NCBI RefSeq assembly: GCF_002078875.1
Contig: NC_034412.1
Location: forward strand, 80,927,575 to 80,991,574
Direction: 5' to 3'
Length of the DNA: 64,000 nt
Source: Numida meleagris
Lineage: Eukaryota; Chordata; Aves; Galliformes; Numididae
Numbering within the stretch: the first letter of the stretch is position 1; each line of letters begins with the position of its first letter. The notes beneath the pieces are model-generated. The model made no database searches and had not been told where the DNA came from. It was given only the letters and a program-made list of their open reading frames with translations. Positions 1 through 13,400 of this stretch are shown one piece after another. The position numbers and the translations under genes were made by a program.

Positions 1-3000
1 TTAATAGTTAAGGTTATGCAAAATCCATTTAATCAGCATGGCTAATTTTAGCTTAAAGTAAAGCTTCTGGCAACTACGTGCATTTTGCTTTGGGGCTTTC
101 CTTTTGAAGAGAGTGATGAATACATTTTTGAGGTAAATTTATCTTAACTGAGACTCTACCTAATGCTCTTTAGTTGCTGAAAAGGTGCTTTTAATACCAT
201 TTGCATGTAGGAGAGGAAGGAGGTCTTCAGCTGTGCATCTGTAAGACCCTAAAATAAGCATTTTATTTTCACATTTGTATAATATACTGCTTGACTGTAC
301 ATTAGGTGAGGTTCATAAACAATACAGTCATCAACATGGGCATTGATTATAAAGACAGAATTGTTCCTCTGGTATTGTATACCCTATTTAGAAAAGAGAC
401 TAGGAAAATTGGAGCTCACTCTAAAGGTAAGAATACAATGACTTGCCAGACTATCTAGAGCACAAATGCTGAGAATAAGGGTGTTTCACTGACAAATGCT
501 ACCTAAGCAAGGCAGGTGTACAGAGTGTCAGCTCAAGCACCCCAGGCATTTTAAGCTAGAAATACAAACTTGCTAAGACTTACACCTCTTCGACCCAGCT
601 CCAAAGTCACAAAGGATTAGATCATTCAATGGGAAGTGGAAAAGATACAGTTATGCTCTAAGTCAAAATAAAATGATGACCAGCGAGGGTCAGATAAAAT
701 CTGGTTCCATCTCACATTGGTGGGGTAAGGTTTGGGGAAAGCAAGGGTCAGGTGTTTGGTGAATGCAGCTTTCTTAAAACTAGGAAAATCTCGAGGGATA
801 ATATACCTCTACACTAGAAAAATTAAGGACAGTGGTTACCATTCCATAGTGGATTATGAATGACTTCCAGCGGCAAAAGCAAGGTTAGCTTGGTAAAATA
901 AGACAACTGATTTACAATGACATTATTGCAATTGGAGGCCTGGGTGAAATTTGGGTGTATATCTTCGTTAGCTCATTGCTATTATTTACACAAACAAAGT
1001 AACGCTATGCTAAAATGCATGTCTAGATCCTAGTGTACTAGCATAGGATAACTTGTTACAAGTGGAAGTCCTTTTAGGCACCTTTAGTACAACTTTTTTT
1101 TCTTTGTGATGTGAATAAATTAATTGTAATTTATGCAGCTTTGCCTCTCTATGCCTGCTGTCAAGCCCTGAGAATGTAATCCCAACTTCCCGTGTCTCTT
1201 AGGGTTTTCACTATTATTTTTTCACTGAAATCTGTTTAAAAGCTAGGAGCATAAAGGGTGATGTACTAGATTGGAGTCAATGAATCCACCTATGCAAGTG
1301 TGTCTGGGAAGTGTTTCAGAAGACACCTCAGACGAAGACATGAATTCCCCCTGGAGCTAATGAACTTTCTCTTGGTCTATACACTTGGTTGAAGAAGGCT
1401 GAGGCCCTGCAGAGTCTCTTCATCCTGAGCGGAATTAGGAAAAGTCAATAACTGAATCAGAAGCCACTTGAAGGAAACAGAGAATCTCAACAGCAAGTAA
1501 GGAGTAATATTCTTCCTTCCTGCACTAGATTTATTCTGTAATGAAGGCTGTGACTAGCTCTGTGTACTTACAGAGGTTAGGGTTCCAGCTAACTAGTTTA
1601 AGTGCTGTTAGTTGTGATACTGTGCTAGCAATTAAGCTTAGCAATCTACTAGGAATTTGCACAAATACTAAGATGGCAAGCCTGCACTAGTCATGGTGTT
1701 GACTGTTCGGCCATGAGTTTTTGATTTTGGGGTTTTTTTTTTGAATGCAGCATAGAAGTTTTGAGAGTCTTGCATTACTTGGATAATATGTATGTACATA
1801 TATCCCACAAGAGGATTAGATTATATCTATATTAGAAAGACCTGCTTACAGAATGCAAATACAAATTAGATTGACTATATTCAATGAAACTGAGGTAATA
1901 TGTATTGTACTATCTCACTTTGCTAAATATCATCCAGTAATAAAATTCTGCCTGTTTAAAATCTTCCTGTTCCTGTCACCTAGTCTCAGTTACAGTCTTT
2001 GATTTTTGGTTTAGAACACTGTTAAAAGGATCACTGTATGGTACTCTTTACTACAACACCCCAGAAGAATCTGTATTTCTTTGATGGAAAAAAATGTTAG
2101 TGAAGATTTGTGAGAGATATGTCTTTGAATACAAATTTTGATAATAGTTCACTTAAAAATCTTCAGGTTTTGGAGTCTCTGTTTCTCACTGTAGACTAGC
2201 ATTTAGAGAATAGTAATTACGAGTATAGAGAACTTCTAATTCTTACACTGTTGTAATCTTTTTTTTGGAGGGGGGAAGGATTCATAAAGGATATACCTAC
2301 AATTATCTTAACATTTGTTATCTTGTTTTATATACTTACATATGTACACGTGCCAAATGCATTTCTATGGGGTAGATCTGAAAAACAATTTAAAATTCTT
2401 AGAGAACTCTCTATGTGTGTTTGTACATATATGCATACAAGTACTAAAGTTTCTCATTTAAAAATAGGAAAAAACTACCCTTCCAAATCTTCTTGGAAAC
2501 ATTCCTTAAAAAGTATTTCAAGCAATACGCTCTGGCCAGACCTCCGTAAATGAGATGCTGCATGGCTCTTATAAGTGAAAATAATGTTACTTATGAGTAA
2601 ATCTGTCTTGCTGTAACAAATGATTTTAATTCTAGAGTAGAAAGTCAAGTATTTACGCCCATTATAACTTACAAGGAAGAATGTTAAACTTTAGATATTG
2701 TGTAAACCTTTGGACTCTTCACTGCATTTGTTACTTCAAAACGCCAGTGTTTAGAACAAGCTGGTAATTAGCTGGCATCTAAGAATGGGGATATTTGATA
2801 GGGTGCAACCTTCCCTGAAGCTTTTGTAAAAGGCTCCTGACACATTGCTTTCTCAGAAGTGCACGTGGAGATTCTATGTGGCAGAGTATTCAAATGTCTT
2901 GGTAGCCTCTGACTCAGAATCTGAAGTCTTACGAAGTCTGCTGCTTGGTGAGACAAATTTAATGTATCTCATGTCTTCTATTTTCACATTGCAGCATCAA

Positions 3001-4506
3001 CTCTAGCCATATGTGTTTCCAGTAACAGCAATTCCACAGTCATTCTTACTGTCTAGTATACTCACTGTAAACAAAATTTCCTCTTTGTAATTTCCCATTT
3101 GTTCTCAGCAAGCAGTATTTGCAACCTAATTAATGTACATATGTATCTGTAGGCTATTAAGCTTTGCTTTCATTATTTTCTATGAAATGAATATGACTAT
3201 GAGTTACTGAGAAATTGAGTTATAAAGAAAAAAATCACAACTAAATAAATTCATTTTTATTATATGTTTTGGACTCTTAAATTAATTTTAAGATAACATT
3301 GTGATTGTACCAGTATGCACATTAATTATGGAGGGGGACAGAGTTACCTTATTTTTTGTATCTTTACATGCCATAATTCTACTGAAGAAACCCAATGCAG
3401 TATTCTTCTACAATTTTAAATATAAGCATCCAATCTTGTAACCCCAATCTATTTAATGATATTTTATCCTTGCCCTTTAGAAAAAAATAATTATTCAAGT
3501 CATCTGCTACTTTGCTGAAATTAGAAGGCACAGTGCTTATGAGTGCAAAGCCATTCCTGATGAAGTCAGAAGCAATTTTACATTTACTTTAATGCAACAT
3601 GGGCTATATTAAGGGTGCAGAAATTACTGTGACAAAATCATTACTGACTAGCATTTTATTGTTGCCTGTATCTTATTGGTTCTATTCATTATATATTAAA
3701 ATAAGCACTACTGCAGTCTGTATGGACAGACATAGACTCAACTGTTCAACGCTTAACGGCATTTGCTTTTTCTTGTATAAAATATTTTGTTTATTGCATC
3801 TCCTTATTCTCTGTGCTCTGGATTTCTATCTTCTACAACTGCTTTCCCCTTTCAACACTGTATTTTTACTCTAATATCTAAAATGCATTTGTTATCTTTT
3901 ATTATCAGATTTGATCCGTGCACACTGCTCATGTTTGTGCTACCTTTGTTACTTGGGAATATTGTCTCATAAGAATCTGGAAAACTACCTGACAGTCCTT
4001 CTTTTAAGCTTCTAAAAAAAAACTATTTTCCTCTAATAGCGATGAAAAATCTTGACAATGGTGAGGAAGCTGATGTGCTTGATACAAATGTTATCTATAA
4101 GGCTTACAAATAAAATCTCATTGATATCTCCCTTCTCTATCAGCTGTTGTCTCTTGGTCTCTTGTCACATCGCAGCTTTTGGGATAAGAACAAGTTTTTT
4201 TCTGTTTTCCAAAATATTCTCTGAGGTGGCAAAATGAGTAGATGGCCATGACTGCCAATAATGTGCTTATCTGCTATGGTAAAACAAATGAACAAACATA
4301 ACAATCTTTATTATCTTTTATAAAGAAAGCAGAGCAAAAGTTCTTGGAGACACAATGTCGCTAGACATCCTTTCTCACTCAGTCACAACAACAAGGCATA
4401 AACATTTCATGAATCGTGAAATTTTTAGATGAATGGACAGAAATATCAGTCAACAGAAGTAACATCAATAAATAAATTCAACATAATCCTGCAGTAATCA
4501 AAGCTC

Positions 4507-4656
4507 TATTTAGACATGCTTTGGAGTATTTAATATGTCTAAATAAAGAAACTCAGCTGTGTAGCAGAAAAACGATGCTGATGTAAACTATTCTGGTGCT
4601 GGCATGAAACCAAAATGGATGACATTTTTGCTGTTCTGCTTGGTTTCTTTATTTAG
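4507..4656. repeat. Cluster of nested short inverted repeats
   Basis: Two overlapping inverted repeats share one arm. TATTTAGACAT (4507-4517) is the exact reverse complement of ATGTCTAAATA (4535-4545). CTAAATAAAGAAAC (4539-4552) is the exact reverse complement of GTTTCTTTATTTAG (4643-4656). The 90 bp between the second pair keeps partial complementarity, for example AGCAGAAAAA against a T-rich tract before the right arm. This could be a decayed hairpin transposon (MITE-like) or chance pairing in AT-rich DNA. No coding content is seen. Confidence 0.4.
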
Positions 4657-5074
4657 GTGTTTCTGCAGCTTTATAGTAGGATGATTGTGTTTGTGGGGTT
4701 TTTTTTCTCCTTTTCAAAAAATGCAAACAAAACCCCTTCACATCTAAATTGATCTACGTAGGTTGTCATATAATCTAAAATGTTTTTGATCTCTTCCTGG
4801 CTACCAGCTCAACAGTTCATAAAGTTTCTCAGTGTTTGGTTTATTTACCTGTGTATTCATTTTTTGCTGGTTCCATCTAATCTGATTTTATTTGGCTTCT
4901 TTCTGAGAATGCTATGTGCAACCACTATCAGTGTCTTATTAAGAAGTTCTGTGTCTACTACTTTACCTGTATGCATTCATTATTCTATCAAAGAAACCAA
5001 TTAGTTTGGTTTCACTTCATTTGTGCTTTTTTACAAATGTGCTACCAATTTATCACTGCATTTTCCTCAAGCTG

Positions 5075-5205
5075 TTTATATACTGATTGCTTTTGCTTTG
5101 CTAATTCTTCTAGCTATTTGTCAGGTACTGAAGTTAAATTTAGTGGCCTATAATTCTTCATCTTTCCTCATCCCTCACTTATTCTCTTCTTTAAAATTTT
5201 AATAT
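5075..5205 (-). mobile_element. Very old CR1/L3-like LINE fragment (tentative)
   Basis: The stretch CAGGTACTGAAGTTAAATTT followed by AGTGGCCTATAATT resembles the antisense of the conserved CR1 reverse transcriptase segment ending in 'NYRPVSLTS'. The clearer minus-strand copy at 32.73-32.78 kb reads 'accgaggtcaggctgacagg'. Surrounding sequence is too decayed to define the ends. Confidence 0.35.
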
Positions 5206-8200
5206 AATTTCAACCCCAATCCTTATGGGATTCCAGAGGCGAATAAATAAATGGAGGCAGATCTTGAACTAAGCAATAAATAAGCAGTAACATTTGAGTA
5301 ATAAAATCTAGTTTTAGTAATAAATGACTTCGTTGAGCAAAGGAGAAAATTGTACTCAAACTGTGCAAGAGAAGCGGATTCCATCTTTGTCTATCAAGGC
5401 CATACCCTCTCTTGTTGCCTGCACTTTTTGTTTTCTGCAAGCATGTGTTCAGTTCAGCAAAGTAAAATGTTGACGCTGCTATTTGCTTATTATTTTTGGA
5501 TCATGAATCAACTGAAATTAAAGATCACTGCTCTAGCCAAACTAGAGCTGGAGCTACAACATCGGTGTTGTAGTAGTATAGTAAGAAATAGCATGCCAAG
5601 AGCCAGAAATGATGTAATCTTTGGCTTCATGTGAGAGAAAAATTAAGTCCTATCAAGACAAAGAAAATGGGCACTGTTTTAAAAGGGCAGAGTAATATAA
5701 AATATTTGGCTCTTAAGTAGCTGAGGACTGATCCACAAAGACATTTATTACTTAAATCTCATCAGCTCTCGGGATATTGGCCTTAAACTCAATGCTCTGC
5801 CGCAAACAGCTAAACAATTTACAGGGTGGTAAATCTGTCTATATTACTCCTTTAGTTAACACAGTTTAACTCTTTTTAAACAGTCCCTGTTACCACAGAC
5901 TGGACAAGATTATGAGGCTCATACTCTTTCAAGGCAGTTACTACCATTAGCTCCCTCAATAGCCAGCTTCCATGGGAATAAGCACACAGGCTGATCATGA
6001 CCCTAGAGGGAACTGTGGAAGAGCTCTCATTAACACTGTTTTATTCCTGCAGCAAATATTAAGATCTATGTATTAAACCTGAAGCTAGTCACATAGCTCA
6101 ACACCAACTGGCATTTAAGGAATGGGCTCTTCACAGCAATCCTTCCACCTCATGCCAGCTTCCATCCTGCTTTGTGACTTTGTCTGACAGCAACAGGTAG
6201 TTGACACATCTGGCGTGCAGTAAGAGGAGAACCTACAACATGGCATTGCAAACTTAAATGAATACAGCCCAACTGTAAGATGCTGGAAAACAGGAACTAA
6301 CTGACAAACATAACAGGCCTGCACAGGAATGGCATTTCAAAACTACATATTTCATGTCTGGAAGTCTTGTGTCTCGTGAAAAGAACACACTTGTTTTTAA
6401 CTCATCACTGTGACCATGAAGAATGTCATACATCTACAAAGCATTTTTTTTTTTTTTTGCAATGTTCAATTATCTTGCAGCTGAGATTCCAAGGAGAGTC
6501 TGCTAATCATAGTTCTTACTCAGAGAAGTTCACTTTAATATGTTTTTCAAAGCTGAATGAATTTCAGAGAACAGATGTAGTATTACTGTTGTGAAAGTAT
6601 TCAAAGCATTATGACCTGTGCAAACTTTCAATCTGAAAAGCATAGCAAAAGTCAACATGTGATTTAATTGTTCAACAGGAAAAAATTCTAAATTAACATC
6701 TGCCATTTTCTAAGTACACCTCCTAATTGCATTTGAGCTCATTCTTTCTTGACACAAAGTTTGAACGACTGAGTTAACTTCATAGATACAATTTCTCTCA
6801 GAGCGCTGTAACACCTTACCAAATTTTTTAAAGAAATCAGTGCTATATGTTAACATTAGGATACATGTTATCTGGGTTAAGTCTTCAATAAATAATACAC
6901 CTAACGTTTCCTTACAATAAGATGTTTCTAGTGTTATGAGAGACTTAGTTCTGGAAAATTCTGCAACATTTTCTTTCTAATTCAGGAAATAAATAATGGA
7001 GTATGATGTGATGGATAAGAAGTACAGGGTAACAATTTGGCTTCCTTAGGACTGCAGCACAGCAGCTTGCATGGAACTTGGCTAAGAACTTGTACAGAAC
7101 ATAATAACGTCATGAGCAACCTGAAGGGAATACTTTTCCAAGAGAAGCAATGAATTCTCTAGCTCTGGGTATTCTGATACATATTTTTTTTAGAGAGCTT
7201 GTATCAGACACAATTTATTGAGGTCAATACAGGCTTCAGATAGTTTCTTGTATATGTTAGACTACATGATGCAACAACTAGCATTAACTGCAGTGAATCT
7301 TGTCTTTTTTTCCAATGAAACATCTTGGTCCACAGATCAAAACTCTGATGCCAGTTATTGCTCATTGCTATGCGGTCTTTTATCAAAAAGCAAAATCTAC
7401 ACATTTGTTATTCAGAAGACTGAAAGGGATAAAGTTACTATTAGATCAATTCTGTGGTGATCCTGACTCACTTAGAGGAGAAAAATACTCTGTAAATTTT
7501 CAGTCTTACATCTCATTCTGAGAGATGGTCGTTTCTTAAATTCACAATATGCGTATCCCACAGTAAAATTTTGACTCAGTGACTGTAACAATGTGATGAA
7601 TGTCAGCTCCTTCAGTCAAAAGGCACTAACTTTCCTAAACAAATATGTGAAATTTTGTTATCTTCAGGTACTGCTAATGACAATGAAAGGAAATGGGAGA
7701 GAATCTTTACTATCGCTGTTAGCAGAGAAGCTTAGCAGTCCATGATTCACAGCAGCAAGTAACTATTCTAAATGAAACAAATTTACTCTGTCTTTAACAC
7801 TAATTTTAATGAAAAAATGTGAAACAAAGATCAGATCTGCTGGGAAAATAGGTAACCTTTTAAACTGATGTTCCCTGAGCCACAATTAATTTAGATTTAA
7901 TAGGACAGTTAATGTATGTTATTTGAATACTGATTATTAAATATTCACAAAGGATTAAAAGTTATGTAATAGATTCATAATTGTGAACTTGATATGGACC
8001 CATTGCATAGCCACAGTACTCTGAAAATATGTTTGAGTATGTAGTTGCTATTTATTTTATATATTTTAACAGGTTCGTGAAGTCTAAATTAAATACTTAA
8101 ATCTCAATTGAAAATGTTTCAGGGAAATGCAAAGCAGAACATGGGATGTGTTTATTGTGCTGTTTGTCAAGACAAAACCGAGTTGTTTCAAAACCAACAA

Positions 8201-9640
8201 AAAATGTGAATAGTATGTGACGTCTGCTTCAGTACAAAGTTTTCACAGGATAATTTCAGTGCTAAAATGCCTGTGAAAGTGACTAGATGTCAGGATGATG
8301 AAGTATCCAAAAAGCAGAATCCAGAAATTTTGCTGTTGACATCAAAATGCATTTTTCCCCATTTCTTTCCTCCTAGAGAAGAAAACCTGTAATGATGTAT
8401 TAATTGCTATTTATTATGCTTCCTATTGCTTCATTTTTTATGGCTTGTGGTTGCTTACCAGAAGTAATCCTATGGAAAAAATGTACTAGAATAAAAGACC
8501 CCTATAAGCCTTACTCCAGATTTCTTGGACAATGTTTTCATTGTAATTGAGGGTGGCACAAAGATCACTTCTCCAGTGACAGAAACAGTAGCTCTGAGAT
8601 CAGGCAGGCATGCTATAACCTACTGCTGTGGCTCCACCTGCTGAAAGGCATAGGTTTGAGTTCAAAAGGAGTACCATGGTTAAGACACATTACATCTTCT
8701 ATCCACTTGCTGCTTTTTCGCATCTCCGTGTGGTACTGGTTGTGCCACCTGTCTTTATAGCATATAGGGTGTACATGCATTTTGGTTATTTGGCAACAAG
8801 AAGAATCCAGCTTCTGTCTCAAGGGCAACATGGTACTAGTTGCCATCAACAGGCCTGTAACCCTTGCTCCAGCATCTAGGTGTAAGCATACCTCTGAGCC
8901 TAGATGTGTTTCTCATCATTTCATTATCCTCCCATTTTACTTTTCTTTTTCTTTCTCATTTTTTAACTATTGGTGACAGGGTGGCACGGTACCGTGGGAC
9001 ATCAAGCTACAATCTCATGTCAGTGTGGTACCTGAGGCTGCTTGCCCCTGGCCAGTGTAGTCTTTTTTTTTATTTTAAGTACCATATTAGCCTTTCCCCT
9101 TTTTGCTTTTTTTCCCTTCAGAGTTTTTCTGCCTCAATTTTAGGCATTTGCAAGAAAAGAGAAATAGAGTCTCTTGTTTCAGGCGCCATTATGCAGCCAA
9201 TAAAATTTAGACTTTTCTAGAGTTAATGTGCTGTAAAATCTAAGGTGATAAGAATTGGGAGTGAAAGAAATTCTTCAAAGTATTACCATTAAGGAAATTT
9301 AACTTCTGAACCATTCAAATGCTTAAGCATCAGACAGCTTTTCTTTCATGTGTTGTTCACACAACAGTGCAAATCCCCATCTATCTGGCTAGACATAATC
9401 ACCTCCATCTTGGAACACCAATTCCTTGTTTTCAGCCATAAGCACTGATGTGTTAGTAAAGAAGTAGTTCAGCTAGTGTTTTCCCTGCTAGTTTTTCCCC
9501 CCAAATCTGTGTGTTTGGATCCTTCTTATATTATAACATCTATTAGAATATTTATTGAAGTATAACAAGGAATAGAAGGAAAACTATTTTATTTCCATTT
9601 TTATTAGCAGCTTATTGCTTGGAAGAATCTATGTTTATTA

Positions 9641-9802
9641 ATCATAGAATCATAGAATTGCTGAGGTTGGAAAAGATCTTCAAGATCACCAAGTCCAACC
9701 GCAACCTAACCATACTACCCTAACTCTTACAACCCACTGCTAAATCATGTCCCTGAGCACCACATCCAAACAGTTTTTAAACACATTCAGGGATGGTGAC
9801 TG
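9641..9802 (-). mobile_element. CR1 LINE 3' fragment, minus strand
   Basis: It opens with ATCATAGAATCATAGAATTG, the reverse complement of the CR1 terminal ATTCTATG repeat, and continues into the antisense CR1 3' tail ('gaggttggaaaagatcttca', 'gggatggtgac'). About 160 bp remain, so it is strongly 5'-truncated, as most CR1 copies are. Its 5' end lies a few bases from the 5' end of the oppositely oriented copy at 9808. Confidence 0.85.
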
Positions 9803-9807
9803 ATCAA

Positions 9808-10440
9808 TGCTGAGTAATGTGCCCTCACAGCCCAGAAAGCCAACCCAACCATATCCTGGGCTGCATCAAAAGAAGTGTGGTCTGCAGGGTGAGGGAGGTG
9901 ATCCTGCTGCTCTACTCTGTGCTGGTAAGACCTTACCTGGAGTACTGTGTCCAGATATGGAGCCCTCAGAACAGGAGAGACATGGGCCTGTTGGAGTGCA
10001 TCTAGAGGATGGCCACAAAAATGCTCCAAGGGATGGAACACCTTCCCTACAAGGACAGGCTGAGAGAGCTGGGGCTGTTCAGCCTGAGAAGAGAAGGATC
10101 TCAAGTGACCTGATAGAATCTGAAAGAAAGAAGAGAATAGACTCTTTAGCAGAGTCCGTGGCGACAGGACAAGGGGAAATGGTTTCAAACAAAAGAGGGT
10201 AGATTTAGGTTGGCTATAAGGAAAAAATCTTTTAGAGTGAGGTTGGTGAGGCACCGGAACAGGTTGCCCAGAGAGGTGGTGGATGCCCCATCTCTGGAAA
10301 AATTCAAGGCCAGACTGGACCAGGCTCTGAGCAACCTGATCCAGCTGTGGATATCCCTGTTCACTGCAGGAGAGTTGGACCAGATGACCTTTAAGGGCTC
10401 CTTCCAACTCTAAGGATTCTATGATTCAGTGATTCTATGA
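9808..10440 (+). mobile_element. CR1 LINE 3' fragment, plus strand
   Basis: A 5'-truncated CR1 starts in the C-terminal part of ORF2 ('cacagcccagaaagcc', 'tcctgggctgcatcaaaag') and runs to the terminal repeat ATTCTATGATTCAGTGATTC near 10417-10440. Frameshifts and stops break the ORF2 remnant, although pieces read as the expected peptides (YSVLVRPYLEYCVQIWSP). It is non-functional. It stands 5'-to-5' against the minus-strand copy next to it. Confidence 0.9.
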
Positions 10441-13400
10441 TAATGTGCCTAACTAATGCCAATCTTTTTAAAAAGGGTTAAGGTGACAATTACGTGTTTT
10501 AGCAAAGTTTATAATGTAAGGTTTTATACGAAATATATTTCCCTCTTCCTGTTCCATGCAGATATATATAACTTTTTTTTTTTTTTTTAAATTGAAAATT
10601 CACACTGGACATACAGAAAACCGAAGGCTTTCAAAGTTATATGAAACATTTCTTTGGAGGCCAAATACTGAAAAAGTGGTGATTGGGTAGTATGTCAGAA
10701 AGAAACTTGGCACAATATATTTTACGTGTTTCTGTGCAGCATATACTGTTTCAAAAAATTTAGCAATGAGACTGTAGTGTTCCACCTACAATTGTAGACT
10801 AGAACAGCAGAGGAGGAATTAGGTCCCTGTATGAGTCTGCTGGATCCATAGAGTATGTTTTCTTTTCTTCACTGAAGGCAAAGAAAATACTGAAAATTAA
10901 GCATGAAACTCTTCAGGGCCTGACTGTTTTTTCCTGCAGAATTGCATATGGTGATATTTCAGGTTTTAACATATAAAATTTCACTACCTAATTCTGCCTT
11001 AACTTGGGATTTATTGAAAACCAGAACCAGAGACTTCTAAGTAAACAACTTTGAGAGCAGTCTCATTTTATGTATTTTCAAAAAGTTTTCCATAAGAAGT
11101 TCACAAACAAGCCAACTAACGTTTGGGGTTCTGCCAAAGCATTTTTGAAATACTCATGTCTACTTAAAGGAACAATAGGTAAATTAAAAGGAAAATAAGA
11201 GTTTATCTCCAAATTTCTCAACTGAGTCGAAAAACTACATCCTGTAGTATTACTGGCGCTGAAGATCTCTGACCCTTGATCACAGCAGTGTCCAGTTTGT
11301 TGTATCCAACATGTCAAACCAGATACATGTCTGGGAATCTCTGTATTTGTCACAAGCAGAGCTTGGTCTAACCAAGTGAACCAACAGAGGCAGGAATGTA
11401 ATAATACAACCTGCAGCTATGTCAGAAGTACTTGCTGTATAAAGGTGACTCTGTGCCTGCTGGATTTAGTGGTTAATAGCAAGCCAGCATTTGCCAGCAG
11501 TTATCATCACCTCTGTCTACTTGGAATAACAAATAACCACAGTATTGCAGACATAGCTAAGGGCAACCAAATGCTTCCTTTTCCTTGGTGATTGCTGTAG
11601 AAAACAAAACATAACTGATGATATCCCAATCCATTAGGGAAAGAGATGAAATGTGGTAGGTTATTTTTTTTTTCTATGGCAATCACTACATAATGAACAG
11701 AGGGAAAATTAATTTTCAAAACTGAATATATTAGGGGTAATTTAATGAAGGGAAGGGAAACAACAAAAAAGCACAGAGGGTACTTGTTCACAATTTGGAA
11801 GCAAAACACATTCAACAAAGTTTGATGTCACCTCAAGTAAAGCACTGCCAGTAACAACAAGATTACTGACAGAAAATTATGAGATCAAGGGAAAGTTGAG
11901 AGTTTTCTTCAATTCAGTTTAAGAAAAAGAATCAAAAATTGAAGAAAGATACAGTATTTTTTTTGAGTAGTTGCTATTTCAGCTATATTCTGTGAGTTTT
12001 GGGTACAGTTTGCCTTCTTTTTTTGCAGCTATATCAGCTCCAATAATAAAATATATTGCCTCTGCCTACAAATCTCGTCCTTCCTGAAGTTCCATACTCC
12101 AGCTTACTTTGCTGCTGAGGCAGAAGGTTGTACTCCCTTTGCTAATGTTCTCACCTTGCTCCAGCTCTGGCACTACTTTAATCCTATCCTGAGCTGACTC
12201 AACTCCATAACTTGACAGAAAATCAGGAATTTTTTTTTTAAGAAATAGGTTAGTTGTTGAGTTGAATCTGTTTATTGTACAATCAGATTACTACCACAGG
12301 TAGAACAAGAGACAGAATACATAACCTAAAGCTAGAGGGGTGTGGGAAATCCAAGAGGAATGGGACTTTCTGGTTTTTGAAGCATCTGCAGAACATAATC
12401 TCATGCTTACATCCTTAGACCACTGCTACAATACAGGTAGTGATCTACTAAACTTCACAAGAGTATATGATAGTTCAAAAAAAAAAAACAACAGAAAAAA
12501 AAACCACTTGAAATATTTCAAGGGACTCATGTGGGACATATGTTTTGGATTAAAAGCTTTTCTAAGTTAATTTAAAAATAATGCTTTCTCAAATCTTTAG
12601 CACAGAATGGAAACCGTAGTATTTGCACTAAGGAGGAAAGAGGGCAAAAGCACAAGCCTCCAAGAAGAACCTTTTGCTTAAAACCTTTGAGCCTTTTTAA
12701 AACAGGTGAGGAACCATATGCTCTGGGATTAGAATCACTGCAGAAGCAATGTAACAAAGAGAAGGCAACAGAATAAAAATCAGCCAAAAACAACACTTAA
12801 AGATTTCAGCAACACCATTTTAAACAGAAGCATCATTTTAAATGGAAGGAGCTCTGCAACTGCAATCCACAGTTACAAATCTTAGTAAGGGTTATATCAG
12901 TGGAGGAGTAAGAACAGAGCAGATTTGAGAAAATCAAGGGCAAGTAATACATTAATCTATAAATTAAAAAGCCTGGAAGCGGCCATGACATTAATATGAA
13001 AAGTAGAGGTGAGAACCTGTCTCCATGCTGATCTTCGCATGTACTTCACCCAGCACAAACATTTTATGTAGCTGTGTAGTGCACCACACCTTGGAACTGA
13101 CATAGATGAATTCTATCAGAAGAAAGAAGAAAACAGGAAGAGCAGTTTAACCCAGCACTATCTCTGAGGAGAACCATGTCCTTGTTTTGACAGAGTATAT
13201 CCTGCTTTAAAACTCCTAGTGCCCAAACAAAAGTGATGGGGTTCTATGACACAAAGCACTGATCCAATAGAATTTCACTCTGCTGTTTGAATTTATTTAA
13301 AACAAAGGCCTAAGCTGAAGAATTAATTTTACACTGCTTCGCTATATGCTAAACAGATTTATATTTTCTTATAGTTGGCGCAATAGCAACATAAGAGCAT

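Larger units (their letters stand above)
1..9640. other. 5' flanking intergenic DNA, no gene seen
   Basis: AT-rich single-copy-looking DNA. The open frames here are short (under about 120 codons), lack recognisable domains, and have the composition expected by chance. The only repeat I can suggest is a very old CR1-like remnant near 5.08-5.2 kb. Poly-T runs occur near 6446-6460. A cluster of short inverted repeats lies at 4507-4656. I see no tRNA, rRNA or exon-like conserved segment. Confidence 0.6.

Noticed and set aside
8985..8996. Perfect 12-bp palindrome CACGGTACCGTG
   Set aside because: Short, isolated, and no associated feature; chance is adequate.
8864..9220. 118-codon plus-strand open frame with hydrophobic stretches
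   Set aside because: Low-complexity T-rich DNA gives Phe/Ser/Leu-rich peptides; no family resemblance.
9787..10407. 206-codon open frame on the minus strand
   Set aside because: It is the antisense shadow of the plus-strand CR1 fragment at 9808-10440; its peptide matches no known family.
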